Below are positions 16,774 to 27,112 of a stretch of DNA of 64,000 bases, in pieces. A model generated the notes under the pieces. That model did not search any database. It saw nothing but the letters and a program-made list of their open reading frames with translations, and had not been told where the DNA came from. Location: contig JAGPFC010000011.1 of the NCBI GenBank assembly GCA_018056685.1, positions 33,282 to 97,281 on the forward strand. Direction: 5' to 3'. Each line of letters begins with the position of its first letter. Position 1 is the stretch's first letter. A program made the position numbers and the translations under genes. Source of the stretch: Smithella sp. Lineage in GTDB: Bacteria; Desulfobacterota; Syntrophia; Syntrophales; Smithellaceae.

Positions 16774-17512
16774 TCTGTTCATTGGGCTGACCGCCGGCGC
16801 ATTCGGTGGAATCCTGGGCATCGGCGGCGGATTGATTATGATTCCGCTGATGGTCGAAGTCTTAAAGCTGACCCAGCATAAGGCTCACGGAACCTCTCTG
16901 GTGGCACTGGTCTTTACGGGAATAGCGGGAGCAACAACCTATGCCGCAAATAGTTCTGTTGATATTACCGGGGCAGCCCTTTTGGCCCTGACAGCGGTGC
17001 TTACTGCACCGCTCGGCGCGCGTTACTGTCATGCTCTTACGGAAAAGAATCTAAAAAAATACTTCGGGGCATTTCTGATTTTTTGTTCGGTGCTTTTATT
17101 CTTGAAACCGTATCTGACCAACTTTATCGGCACGCTCCCCGGTTATGCAAAAATCATGATTCTTTTGACAACCGGAGCACTCACCGGATTTCTTTCCGGC
17201 ATGATGGGAGTCGGCGGCGGCACGATCATGATTCCCGTGATGGTGATCCTTGCCGGTTTTACCCAGCATGTGGCCCAAGGGACTTCTCTTTTAGTCATGG
17301 TTCCCGCAGGCGCCATCGGTTCCTTTACGCACTGGAAGATGGGCAATGTCGAAAAAGGAATCCTCTGGGGTCTGATCCCCGGAATTATTCTAGGCACTTA
17401 TCTCGGCGGAAACATCGCCCATCTTATTCCAAACGACACCCTGCGTTGGGTCTTTGCTCTGGTTATCATTTTCATAGGGCTTCATTACTTCAGAACGGCA
17501 GTTCCTGATTAA
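16751..17512 (+). CDS. TauE/SafE (TSUP) family membrane exporter
   Basis: A 253-residue membrane protein. The two repeated family motifs lie about 130 residues apart (FGGILGIGGGLIMIPLM and SGMMGVGGGTIMIPVMV), each before a helix pair, so the protein is an internal duplication as usual in TSUP. The ATG at 16751 is preferred because GGGGAAA precedes it and the first helix follows directly. Family members move sulfite, sulfoacetate or other organosulfur anions; the substrate here is unknown. Confidence 0.87.
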   Translation: MATTIIISLFIGLTAGAFGGILGIGGGLIMIPLMVEVLKLTQHKAHGTSLVALVFTGIAGATTYAANSSVDITGAALLALTAVLTAPLGARYCHALTEKNLKKYFGAFLIFCSVLLFLKPYLTNFIGTLPGYAKIMILLTTGALTGFLSGMMGVGGGTIMIPVMVILAGFTQHVAQGTSLLVMVPAGAIGSFTHWKMGNVEKGILWGLIPGIILGTYLGGNIAHLIPNDTLRWVFALVIIFIGLHYFRTAVPD

Positions 17513-17586
17513 AATAAGAAGAAACATACCATGGACTTTAATAAGCTTATATTTTGTTATTCCCGAACAAACAGAAGCAAAATACA

Positions 17587-18160
17587 ATGAAAATAACCAA
17601 TAGATACCGTAAATTTTCATTTCTCACCGACATTCGCGGAATAAAGAACGCCATCGGTGAATTGCACGGATGGGGGCATCCGCAACAACCAACGTTTAAT
17701 GCCGGTTATCAGCGCTCGCCGGATGATACTGTCTTTGATGAAGACTGGTTTATCAGCATCATCAAAGAAAAAATTGCCAGCCATCCGGAAAATGCGATGG
17801 AATATCCTTTTTATGGGGAAAAAATTTCTGTCGATCCGCTTTTTCAAAAATATAAAACCATCATCGGAAAGCATCACTTCACAGCGGAAGAAATCATGCG
17901 GTGGCAAGCCGAACAACATGGTGTTCCCCCTCCGAAGGCTGAAGATGTAAGCGTCGTCTCTTTCATTATGCCGCTGACAAACAAAACAAAGGTTGATAAT
18001 GCAGCCATGAAAGAGTGGCCGGCCGAACGTTGGGCGCAGACGCGCCTTTTGGGTGAAATATTCAGCCAGATATTTGTACGTGAATAGTGACACATCTAAT
18101 GGAAAGGGGTATTTTGGCCATAGCGCCGGACTGGGGACCTTCGGAGTGCACGATTTTAAG
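17587..18160 (+). pseudogene. Decayed QueG-like 4Fe-4S protein gene
   Basis: An open frame of 166 codons (17587-18087) matches the N-terminal part of a QueG/epoxyqueuosine-reductase-like family: PPKAEDVSVVSFIMPL followed by EWPAERWAQTRLLGEIF. It then stops. The next family motif, SAGLGTFGV, appears about 40 bases after that stop in a different frame (around 18122-18148). The distance between the two motifs is about half of normal. The iron-sulfur-binding C-terminal half is missing. A deletion plus frameshift is the simplest reading. A functional short protein of unknown role is less likely. Confidence 0.6.
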
Positions 18161-18351
18161 TATCCGTTCCATTTCCTTCACAATGTCCTGCGCCATATCA
18201 TTGAACGTTTGCATATAGTTGATGTGCTGTGTCGATTTGCCAATCGCTCAAAAGATATCATTTAGATATCAGTCCACCAATACATGACTACATTTTTTCT
18301 TCCAACAGGACATTCCTAAATTGGCTGGAACCTTTTAAAGAACGCCTTGAC

Positions 18352-19407
18352 ATGCAAAATCGCATTTTTTATACTTTTGCTGATAAAAGAGAAGATCTGA
18401 TTATTATCAACACGGAATCGGAAGCACTGAAACCAGCGATAGGTAATCCTATGCTATATAAAGGCATCACTTGGTTTGCCCTCTATATTCTGTTGGTGGC
18501 AGGATTCGCCGCATGGTTCTTTCTGTATTTTCCAACCGCATCACCCGGAGACATTCTTCCGGAAGCATCCTTTCGGATCAAGAAGGCGCTTATTGGCGGG
18601 TTAGTGGTAGCCATCCCGGCTTGGTTAGTCCTCTGCCAGCTCAGCGGTGTCTGGTTACGCATACAGGAGCGGGAACAGTTGGTCCAGGCAGCCAAAGGTC
18701 ATTTCCTCGCCGACGGAGAGCGAGGCGTGTTCTATGGCCAAATCCATCGCGACGGTCCGCCATTGACGGCACCACTCAGTAAGAGAGACTGCCTTCTGTA
18801 CCGATACGAGGTTACACATACGGAAAGCCGGCCATCAAGATTAAAATCCACCGACGTTTCAAACAATTCGACAATTTATGATGCGGAAGGCTTTGCCCTC
18901 ACACCGTCAACGATCCATACAGCAAGTGGTTCCCTGAAGCTTCTGACGCTGGTCACACCCAAATTCAAGGCCGACCGTATTCCTTCCGACCAGGCTGTTG
19001 GAAACTACAAAGAATATTTGAGTAAAGCTTTATTACAGGGTACCGGCAGCCTGGACATGTACCCGTCTATTAAAAATTCCATCATCAGTGACACCGACGG
19101 TGACATCCGCTACGACTTGGGCACCGGACAACTCGATCCAACGGATCAGTTGAATATACAGGAGCACATCGTTCAAGACGGAGAAACCGTAGCGGTGTTC
19201 GGGAAATACTCGGCTGCTGTGAGTGGCATCGTCTTTGATCCTGTAGCTTACGAAGTGCGTCTCTATAAAGGATCGCTCGAATTGATGAAGAAGGAGCTCA
19301 TGCGTGGGGTGCGTTGGTATGCGTTCGGTGCCATGATTTTATGTCTGGTGACGGCGATTGGAGCCTGGGTATTCTTCAAGTATGGACCGTCGCACATTTG
19401 GTCATGA
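18352..19407 (+). CDS. GIDE/MULAN-like membrane protein
   Basis: A protein of about 351 residues with two N-terminal hydrophobic segments (ITWFALYILLVAGFAAWFF and a second about 35 residues on) and one at the C-terminus. The central domain has PPLTAPLSKRDCLLYRYEV, the pattern of the bacterial relatives of the eukaryotic GIDE/MULAN domain. No RING finger is present. The start is uncertain: a GTG at 18229 would add 41 residues. The function is unknown. Bacterial members are often single genes of the envelope. It follows the decayed QueG-like gene. Confidence 0.6.
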   Translation: MQNRIFYTFADKREDLIIINTESEALKPAIGNPMLYKGITWFALYILLVAGFAAWFFLYFPTASPGDILPEASFRIKKALIGGLVVAIPAWLVLCQLSGVWLRIQEREQLVQAAKGHFLADGERGVFYGQIHRDGPPLTAPLSKRDCLLYRYEVTHTESRPSRLKSTDVSNNSTIYDAEGFALTPSTIHTASGSLKLLTLVTPKFKADRIPSDQAVGNYKEYLSKALLQGTGSLDMYPSIKNSIISDTDGDIRYDLGTGQLDPTDQLNIQEHIVQDGETVAVFGKYSAAVSGIVFDPVAYEVRLYKGSLELMKKELMRGVRWYAFGAMILCLVTAIGAWVFFKYGPSHIWS

Positions 19408-19456
19408 AAGATCTGTCTTTATTGATCGATTCATATCGACCTTTCATTACAAATTT

Positions 19457-19489
19457 AAAGGACGTGACAAAAAAATCGCCACGCCCTTT
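19457..19489. terminator. Hairpin between convergent genes
   Basis: AAAGG-A-CGTG pairs with CACG-C-CCTTT around an A-rich loop, followed by an AT-rich run. It lies between the convergent membrane protein and nitronate-monooxygenase-like genes, so it may end both transcripts. The loop is long and the mismatch lowers confidence. Confidence 0.45.
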
Positions 19490-19523
19490 AATAAATTTTA
19501 ACTTTTAATAATCTGTAATTTCC

Positions 19524-20642
19524 TTATGCAAGGAACTTTGTCTGCACGCCTTTTAGTATGTCCTCCGCTTCTTTCATCATCGCCTGCACCATATCATTGA
19601 CTTTGGGCATGTCGTTGATGCGTTGCGCGGCTTCGCCGGCTGCCAGAAGCGCCTTTTCCTTGTTTCCCTCATAGGCGGCCTGCATGGACTCCATTTCAAA
19701 CTCAATCAACTTCAGATCAAGTGTCGCCATATCATCCGGCGTTCCCAGATAACATCCGGGAGATTTCTGTAAAGTGTTTTGTGCATGCTCTTCGCTGCGC
19801 GGAGTTTTAATCCAGCGTGCCGGTCCGACAAAGCCACGCGCCACCAGAGTTCCCCGGTCGCCTGTATCGACAACGCCCTGTCTCCAAATTTGGGGAAAAT
19901 CACTTTCCTGTGTGGCGAGGAAACGTGTGCCCATCTGAACGCCGTCAGCACCCATCACCAGCGCCGCAGCCAGAGTCTTGCCGTCACAGAAACCGCCGGC
20001 TCCGCATACCAGTGTCTTTTCATCAGAAACCGCTTCCACTACTGCGGGTAACAGAATCATCGAGTGCACCGGTTCCCAAGATGTGTGAAATCCTCCTTCA
20101 TGTCCGGATGCAACGATGACATCGACGCCCGCTTTCTTGCAGCGGAGCGCGCCCTTGACCGAAGGCACCACATGCATCCAGGTAAATCCCGCCCCCTTAA
20201 TTTTTTCTTTCCAGGGCACCGGATCACCAGCGGAAGTGAAGATAACTTTGAAGTGTTTTTCCATGCCCGGATTGGCCGCTCTTACTTGAATGGCCGTATT
20301 GATAATAAGCTCTGCCTGAAAAAGCAACTCGGCAGATACCATCACATTGATGCCGAACACTCCGTTTGTGTCCTTGGTCAATCGATAGCTTCGATTGAGC
20401 AGTTTTTCAATCGCGGTGGGAATGTCGTCATCCGGATTGGCCTCGGCACTTTTGATCCAGTCATTGTATATAAAAGGCAGAAAATCCTTATTGCAGAGTC
20501 CGCTTGTGGAGAACAGGCCCAAAACACCCGCGTTGGCCGCTGCCACACCCAGGTTGTTGTTACTGAAAGGTCCCATACCGGCCTGAATAATGGGGTATTT
20601 GATTCCGGTCATGTCACACAGTCTTGACTTAATCATATCCAT
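19524..20642 (-). CDS. Nitronate monooxygenase / FabK-like flavoprotein
   Basis: A 372-residue FMN-dependent TIM-barrel protein of the 2-nitropropane dioxygenase family. Motifs: KYPIIQAGMGPF (about 15-26), then ASGHEGGFHT and GAGGFCDGKTLAAALVMGADGVQMGTRF with the FMN phosphate site. Family members oxidise nitronates or act as enoyl-ACP reductase (FabK). Its place directly behind etfA in an acyl-CoA dehydrogenase operon suggests a fatty-acid or aromatic acid role. Confidence 0.88.
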   Translation of the reverse strand: MDMIKSRLCDMTGIKYPIIQAGMGPFSNNNLGVAAANAGVLGLFSTSGLCNKDFLPFIYNDWIKSAEANPDDDIPTAIEKLLNRSYRLTKDTNGVFGINVMVSAELLFQAELIINTAIQVRAANPGMEKHFKVIFTSAGDPVPWKEKIKGAGFTWMHVVPSVKGALRCKKAGVDVIVASGHEGGFHTSWEPVHSMILLPAVVEAVSDEKTLVCGAGGFCDGKTLAAALVMGADGVQMGTRFLATQESDFPQIWRQGVVDTGDRGTLVARGFVGPARWIKTPRSEEHAQNTLQKSPGCYLGTPDDMATLDLKLIEFEMESMQAAYEGNKEKALLAAGEAAQRINDMPKVNDMVQAMMKEAEDILKGVQTKFLA

Positions 20643-20659
20643 AATCTCCTTAATTAAAG

Positions 20660-21682
20660 TTATTCTCTGATTCGTTTTCTCAGTTCTTTAATCAAATGAT
20701 TAAGAACATCGCTGGCATCGCCGACGACGGCAACATCAGCCATCTTCAGCATGGTTGCCTGTGGATTTTTATTGATGGCGACAATGAAATCGGCTTCACC
20801 GAGGCCTGCTGTATGCTGAATCGCACCGCTGATGCCGAAGGAAAAAAGAATTTTCGGTTTGATATGCTTCCCCGCCTGACCAACCAATACATTATGATCT
20901 GCCCATCCCGCATAAACCACCGGACGTGTGGCGCCGACATCGCCACCCAGCAATTTGGCCAGTTCCTGAAGTTTTTTGAATTTTTCTTTATTACCCATGC
21001 CGCGGCCGCCGCAGACGATCACAGAGGCGTTTTCAATGGTGTGTTCTTTTTCGATAGAGCGTTCATATTCGATCAGACGAACACGCGGTTTCGGCAAGCC
21101 TTTCATCAGGGGCAGCCGTTCGACAATGGCCGTTCTTTCATAGTCATGAGGAATTTCCTTGAATGTCCCCGGGCGAACCGTTGCCATTTGTGGACGGTGG
21201 AACTCTGTAACGATTTCCGCCAGCATATTACCACCAAAAGAAGGAGCGATCTGCAACAATAATCCGTCTTCGGTGATCTCCAGGCCCACGCAATCGGCGG
21301 ACAATCCCGTTTTCAGTCGTTTGGCCAACCTGGGTGCGAATTCGCGACCGAAATCGGTGGCACCGATCAGAATGATTTCCGGGTCTCTTTCTTTGGCCAA
21401 CTTTTCTATAATGGCCAGATACCTTTCCGTGCTGTAGCTTTTGAGGGCGGGATCATCAATGGCGAGGATTCTGTCAGCGCCATGGGCCGTATACTCCATA
21501 ATCCATTCGTCGATTTCATAACCGAAAATCAACGCGCACACTTCCGCGTCAATAGTCTTGGCCAGGGCCACCGCCCGGGCAATCAATTGCAGGGTCACAC
21601 GGTTCTGATAATAATTGCGATAATCCCCGAAGACCCAGATGCTTTTTTTTCTATTTTTTGTCATTGAGATTTTTTTCCTCAA
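20660..21682 (-). CDS. etfA: Electron transfer flavoprotein alpha subunit
   Basis: Carries FAD and moves electrons from acyl-CoA dehydrogenases. The 340-residue protein has the N-terminal adenine-nucleotide-binding-like domain and the C-terminal FAD domain with VVCGGRGMGNKEKF, VGATRPVVYAGW, LFSFGISGAIQHTAG and INKNPQATML. The start overlaps the end of etfB by 32 bases. It may be shortened to an ATG closer to the KKSIWVFGD segment. Order here is acyl-CoA dehydrogenase, etfB, etfA. Confidence 0.93.
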   Translation of the reverse strand: MRKKISMTKNRKKSIWVFGDYRNYYQNRVTLQLIARAVALAKTIDAEVCALIFGYEIDEWIMEYTAHGADRILAIDDPALKSYSTERYLAIIEKLAKERDPEIILIGATDFGREFAPRLAKRLKTGLSADCVGLEITEDGLLLQIAPSFGGNMLAEIVTEFHRPQMATVRPGTFKEIPHDYERTAIVERLPLMKGLPKPRVRLIEYERSIEKEHTIENASVIVCGGRGMGNKEKFKKLQELAKLLGGDVGATRPVVYAGWADHNVLVGQAGKHIKPKILFSFGISGAIQHTAGLGEADFIVAINKNPQATMLKMADVAVVGDASDVLNHLIKELRKRIRE

Positions 21683-22487
21683 TGGATTTGCCTATCACCG
21701 TGCCGATTTTTCTCTGATATTTGTCGAGAAATTCATTAACAACATGAGATGCGGCTCCCTGCAAAATCACATTTCCTTTCGGCGCTTTTCGTAAGAAAAC
21801 CTTGCGAACTTTGGTCCGCGAGCCTTTGGTTTCAATTGACGCGGCATTGAAGCCTAAAGACTTCGCATCAAGAACAGCAATATCATTTTCCTCAAAGGCA
21901 TTTTCAAGACCGGCCAGACCGGTATAACGAGGTTTATAATTTTCCATGGAAATCGTCACGAGCGCCGGAAATTCCATTTCAAGGGTCTCCCGGAAATTGT
22001 CCACCAGCCGACGAACGCGTAATGTCCTGCCTTCAATTTCCAGTTTCTCTACATAAGCCGCCGCAGGCAAATCCAGTTCTTCTGCCAGTTGCGGACCGAC
22101 CTGAGCGGTTTCGCTGTCCGCCGTGTATGCGCCGCAAAGAATAAGATCAAATTTTGGACATTTCTTTTGGATGGCCTCTTTTAAAATCAGCGACGTGGCA
22201 AAAGTATCCGAACCGGCCAGCAACCGGTCACAAATCAAAATCGCTTCATCGGCACCTAGAGCCAGCGCTTCCCGTAGAATTTCTTCGGCACTAGGCGGCC
22301 CCATGGTAATGACAGTTATTTTTGCGGAAAGAGTTTCTTTGATTTGCAGGGCGGCTTCCAGAGCATGCTTGCAGGCCGGATTCATCATCCCCGCGGCAAG
22401 ATCACGCCGTAAAGTTCCTGTTTTTTCATTCCAAGGCAGTTCTGTTACCCGGGGAATCTGTTTTATGCAAACGACAAGTTTCAACAT
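21651..22487 (-). CDS. etfB: Electron transfer flavoprotein beta subunit
   Basis: The 278-residue AMP-binding partner of EtfA. Family motifs: MLKLVVCIKQIPRV at the N-terminus, ALEAALQIKE, ALGADEAILI and the EtfB signature region VRRLVDNFRETLEMEFPALVTI. It begins 6 bases after the acyl-CoA dehydrogenase stop codon. It overlaps etfA downstream, so the three proteins are co-expressed. Confidence 0.93.
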   Translation of the reverse strand: MLKLVVCIKQIPRVTELPWNEKTGTLRRDLAAGMMNPACKHALEAALQIKETLSAKITVITMGPPSAEEILREALALGADEAILICDRLLAGSDTFATSLILKEAIQKKCPKFDLILCGAYTADSETAQVGPQLAEELDLPAAAYVEKLEIEGRTLRVRRLVDNFRETLEMEFPALVTISMENYKPRYTGLAGLENAFEENDIAVLDAKSLGFNAASIETKGSRTKVRKVFLRKAPKGNVILQGAASHVVNEFLDKYQRKIGTVIGKSIEEKNLNDKK

Positions 22488-22493
22488 AATCTT

Positions 22494-23648
<1,155 letters not shown>

Positions 23649-23900
23649 CATTCTTCCTGTTTGGAAATTGTTGAACAAATAGCTTAAAATAAAAGTAAAA
23701 TCAAGAGAACGTTGAAAAATTTAATTATGGAGATTTATTTTATTACAGAAATCGGCAATGTGAGACGGAGATATCAGTTAATGATTAGAAAGTTAGATAT
23801 CAAAACAAGAAATATACATACAAATTGCACTTATTGATTGTTTGATAATTTTAGAGTATTAAGAAAAAAATCTAGACAACAAAAAAATGAGGAGAAAAAT

Positions 23901-24299
23901 ATGAAAATTATAAAAATATTATTGATCGTGTCATTTATTTTTCCTTTAGTATCATATGCTGACGCAAAAAAAATGCCGGTTGATAAAGTTGATAAAAAAC
24001 AAAAGCAGGAAAGCATTGATGAAAAGAGCGAGAAATTACAAAAACTGGCAGACACCCTTCTAAAAGAAAAATATTTAAAATGCATGACATCATTCGGAGA
24101 CGATATTTTTTGTCAATGCTTATGTAAAAATCTTCCCGTTTTAAGTTCATTTGAGAATTATATTGCTATTGTAACGGCAACAAAAGAAGAATTGAATTAC
24201 AAAAAATTTAATGATGTTGAAAAGAAAGCTATTGATCTCACCTACAAGGCAAGAAGTATTTGTGTGAATGAGGTTTTGACAAGAACGAAGAAGAAATAG
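23901..24299 (+). CDS. Small exported protein, unknown function
   Basis: A 132-residue protein with a good signal peptide (IIKILLIVSFIFPLVSYADA). GAGGAG precedes the ATG at 23901. The mature part is Lys/Glu-rich and helical, and has four Cys (in CMTSF, FCQCLCK and SICVN), so disulfides or metal binding are possible. No family was recognised. The gene is flanked by AT-rich non-coding DNA (23679-23900) and by the convergent transporter gene. Confidence 0.65.
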   Translation: MKIIKILLIVSFIFPLVSYADAKKMPVDKVDKKQKQESIDEKSEKLQKLADTLLKEKYLKCMTSFGDDIFCQCLCKNLPVLSSFENYIAIVTATKEELNYKKFNDVEKKAIDLTYKARSICVNEVLTRTKKK

Positions 24300-24418
24300 T
24301 TTATAAATCATTCCGTCACATTGCGTTAAATCTTTAATGATTGCAGTAGCGATCAGTTTTAAAAAATGGAAAGCAATTTTAAAATGTCGCCGTTATGATG
24401 TTTTTTGGAAGCGTGTGA

Positions 24419-25687
24419 TTAAATTAAAAAGAATAAATAAACCAGAACATTCACGAACGTTAAGGGAATGCCGATTTTAGCAAATTCAAGGAAGGAGATG
24501 CTTTCCCCTTTCTTTTCTTTTTCAGCATGCTGAATGATGATGACATTGCTTGCCGCACCAAGAATACAAAGATTACCCGCAATTGTTGATCCGGCGGCTA
24601 GCGCCATAAATTCCTTGCTATCTGCACCCGAAGAGATCATCAAAGGCAGAAACAGCGCCACCATCGGCACATTCGATATCAGTTGGCTGATGATAACTGA
24701 AATGATCAGAATAACGGCAACGCTGGTCATGTTCAGAGAAAGTTCGGTCATAAGATTTTGAAAAAAGCCGGACTGCCAAACACTTTCCATCAGAACAAAC
24801 ATGGATGCAAAAAAGACAATGGTGAACCAGTCTATCTTCCTCAAGATATGAAACCTGTATTTTTTCTTTTTGGACATAAATCGATAAATTAATATCGGAG
24901 AGCAGCCGATAAGAGCAATGTAGGTAAGTTTAAAATCAAAATTTACATCTGCAAAAAGATGAATGAAGGCCAGTAAAATCTTCAAAAGTATGAGAAAAAT
25001 TACAAGGATTAAGGATATTCTGGCAACTCTGGAAAGCCTGATATGTGTAATTGCAACGTCGCCTGGTTGAAGATTAGTGATGTTGAAGTCTTTCTTATAA
25101 AAAAATTTAAGAAGATAATAAGTAAGGAAAAGATTCAACATCGTCGGTATAAACAAGTGTTTTAAAAAAGTCAGAAAAGGATTTTCGATATTTCCGACCA
25201 TTGCAATCAGCAAATTCTGCGGGTTGCCAATGGGACTCATGACGCTGCCGATCGTGATGGCGAACGCCAGGCAAAGTAAAAGAAGCTTTGTGGAGATATT
25301 GTTTCTTTTTGCCAGTAGAATCATCATGGGTGTGCCGATAATAGCCAGCGTATCATTCATCAAAAAAGCTGAGCCGATTCCCATGATCAAAAGGATTGCC
25401 AGAACCAATTTATCAACGGATTTTACTTTTCCAAAAAACTTATAGCAAAGATGGGTTAAGTAACCGGAATCTTCTATAGCCTGACCGATGATGAACATTC
25501 CAAAAAGAAAAAAAATTACATCAAAATTTATCGCGTGAAATGCCGCGAGCGGAGAGATTTGGCCGGTCAAGATTACCGTAATCGCTCCACCCAGCATGAT
25601 CTGCCAGATTTTCATCCTGATAGTTCCGATTTGTCTTATGGCTATGAGAAGAAAAACTGCGGCAAGAGTGATTATTGATATGTTCAT
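24419..25687 (-). CDS. ArsB/SLC13-type membrane transporter
   Basis: A 422-residue permease with about 11-12 hydrophobic segments. The ion-transporter superfamily signatures appear twice: GSAFLMNDTLAIIGTPMMI and GSVMSPIGNPQNLLIA in the N-terminal half, NVPMVALFLPL and GSTIAGNLCILGAASNVII in the C-terminal half. ArsB, NhaD and CitM-like proteins share this plan, so the substrate may be arsenite, sodium/proton or a dicarboxylate. The neighbouring thioredoxin-like gene is a combination often seen near such permeases. Confidence 0.8.
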   Translation of the reverse strand: MNISIITLAAVFLLIAIRQIGTIRMKIWQIMLGGAITVILTGQISPLAAFHAINFDVIFFLFGMFIIGQAIEDSGYLTHLCYKFFGKVKSVDKLVLAILLIMGIGSAFLMNDTLAIIGTPMMILLAKRNNISTKLLLLCLAFAITIGSVMSPIGNPQNLLIAMVGNIENPFLTFLKHLFIPTMLNLFLTYYLLKFFYKKDFNITNLQPGDVAITHIRLSRVARISLILVIFLILLKILLAFIHLFADVNFDFKLTYIALIGCSPILIYRFMSKKKKYRFHILRKIDWFTIVFFASMFVLMESVWQSGFFQNLMTELSLNMTSVAVILIISVIISQLISNVPMVALFLPLMISSGADSKEFMALAAGSTIAGNLCILGAASNVIIIQHAEKEKKGESISFLEFAKIGIPLTFVNVLVYLFFLI

Positions 25688-25741
25688 TCCAGATTACATT
25701 TGTTTTCTTGTAAATTATTGAGATTTTTATACCGCATTAAT

Positions 25742-25990
25742 CTAAAGAAAGAAATTATTTATTTGCATTAAAGCTTCCATTATCCATTGGCAGATTTTAC
25801 TCTCCGGTGGTACTTCACCGACGGAAACGATTTTTTTATTGATTACTAGGGCTGGTGACCCTAAAAGTTTATAGCTTGCAATTTCCTTAATGTCTGTTAC
25901 GTGTCGCAGGCCTGCGACGACATTCATCTCAGATAATATAGCGCACATCTTGTTCGTGTTGATCATATCGGGCGCATTACATTCCGACAA
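25742..25990 (-). pseudogene. Thioredoxin-fold (TM0996-type) protein, probably frameshifted
   Basis: The frame encodes the C-terminal three-quarters of a small redox protein: ASYKLLGSPALVINKKIVSVGEVPP is typical of the MTH895/TM0996 glutaredoxin-like family. It has no ATG at the expected place. The predicted first beta strand, NIEVVG, lies in the adjacent frame a few bases upstream, next to a GGAAGGA ribosome-binding site. The usual CxxC is not seen; Cys4 and Cys16 are far apart. A one-base frameshift, real or from sequencing, would explain this. The alternative is a TTG start at 25990 for an 82-residue protein. Confidence 0.5.
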
Positions 25991-26249
25991 CTTCGATGTT
26001 TAATCCTTCCAATGGTTCTTCGGAAAAAACCCGCATGGCAATTTTATATTCTCTCAGAAGTGCCATGCCATAAGCTTCACAGGCAGAAGATGGAATGGAC
26101 TTATTGATGGCAATAGACTTCATGGGATTATTTTTTATTTCTTCATCGTTGACAATTCGCGGATTTACTTTTTTTATCGCTTGGCAAAGGCCAACAATAT
26201 AAATCAGAAGGCAGTTTATAGTGGTTTGTTTAATATTGTTCTCCGCCAT
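25977..26249 (-). CDS. Hypothetical protein, 90 residues
   Basis: Reads as a compact protein with Cys residues in TTINCLLIYIVGLCQ and SSACEAYG, and a C-terminal end EEPLEGLNIEVVGM. It overlaps the thioredoxin-like gene. Its last six codons look like the displaced first strand of that gene, so the true C-terminus may lie earlier. No family was recognised. It is divergent from the TetR gene, with about 200 bases between them. Confidence 0.45.
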   Translation of the reverse strand: MAENNIKQTTINCLLIYIVGLCQAIKKVNPRIVNDEEIKNNPMKSIAINKSIPSSACEAYGMALLREYKIAMRVFSEEPLEGLNIEVVGM

Positions 26250-26379
26250 ATCAATGAAAAATTTTATTTGAATTTATTATTGGATGAAAGTTTCGTCAAG
26301 TATAATGTCTAAATTCATAAAAAGAACAAAAAACAGTAAACGATAAGTTATCAATATCACTGGTATATTATTGAAAATA

Positions 26380-26427
26380 AAACAATGTTTCAAAATGTTC
26401 TTGACAATTGAAACAATGTTTTATAGT
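26380..26427 (+). promoter_or_regulatory. Promoter with twin palindromic operators for the TetR gene
   Basis: AAACAATGTTT, an 11-bp odd palindrome, occurs at 26380-26390 and again at 26411-26421. A perfect TTGACA -35 element (26401-26406) lies between the two, and TATAGT (26422-26427) follows as a -10 with a 15-base spacer. The second copy occupies the spacer. This geometry fits autorepression by the TetR protein encoded just downstream. Confidence 0.6.
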
Positions 26428-26449
26428 TATTTTGACACAAATATAAAAT

Positions 26450-27067
26450 ATGAAAGATATTATGACAATAGAAAAACCAGTAATGCCAGAAAAATTAAAG
26501 GAACGACTTTATCCTGTTGTGTTGAGGCAATTTTCCGGGAAAGATTTCCACGCTGTTAACATTCGTGACATTTCTAAGGAGAGCGGAATAAGCACCGGTA
26601 CCATTTATAAATATTTTTCTTCCAAGGAAGATCTTCTTTTTTCAATCATTGATGAGAAATTACTTGCGCTGGCCTCATTGTTGAGGATGCATCTTGCGGG
26701 AACAGAAGATATCCGTGAAATGTTTAGAAAGCTTTTCTGGGTTACAATGAATTTTTTTGACAATAATCCGGATCTGGCCGTGACAGCTTTTATAACAGTT
26801 CCGTCAAAAAGCTTTATGGCCAGCAAATCATATAAAAGAGAAACTGAAGTAGATATTTTAAATGAAGTCATTGAAACAGCAAGAAAACGTGGAGCCATTC
26901 TTTCTGAACTGGAGAATCATTATTTCGTAGATCTTTATATGATGATTACACAGAGACATATTCAAAACTGGTATGCACATGGAATGAAATGGAAACTTGC
27001 CGAAAATATAAATAACTTTTTTGATTTTTTCTGGAAGGTTATAACGCCGTTAGGGGATAAAAAATAA
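26450..27067 (+). CDS. TetR/AcrR-family transcriptional regulator
   Basis: A 205-residue protein with an N-terminal helix-turn-helix: VNIRDISKESGISTGTIYKYFSSKEDLLFS (about 35-64) is the diagnostic TetR segment. The ligand-binding C-terminal domain is of ordinary size. A nearby ATG at 26462 is also possible; no strong ribosome site separates the two. It probably controls itself and the acyl-CoA synthetase gene that begins 45 bases downstream, so the inducer may be an acyl-CoA or fatty acid. Confidence 0.88.
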   Translation: MKDIMTIEKPVMPEKLKERLYPVVLRQFSGKDFHAVNIRDISKESGISTGTIYKYFSSKEDLLFSIIDEKLLALASLLRMHLAGTEDIREMFRKLFWVTMNFFDNNPDLAVTAFITVPSKSFMASKSYKRETEVDILNEVIETARKRGAILSELENHYFVDLYMMITQRHIQNWYAHGMKWKLAENINNFFDFFWKVITPLGDKK

Positions 27068-27112
27068 AATTATTTTTAATATATGGAATTATCAAATACA
27101 GGGAGTCATTTC

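Noticed and set aside
17617..18093. Minus-strand frame opposite the QueG-like gene
   Set aside because: Does not resemble any protein family; the plus-strand motifs explain the region better.
18160..18240. A stop-free minus-strand reading through 18120-18240
   Set aside because: Only about 39 codons without a start; no family match, likely chance or a remnant.
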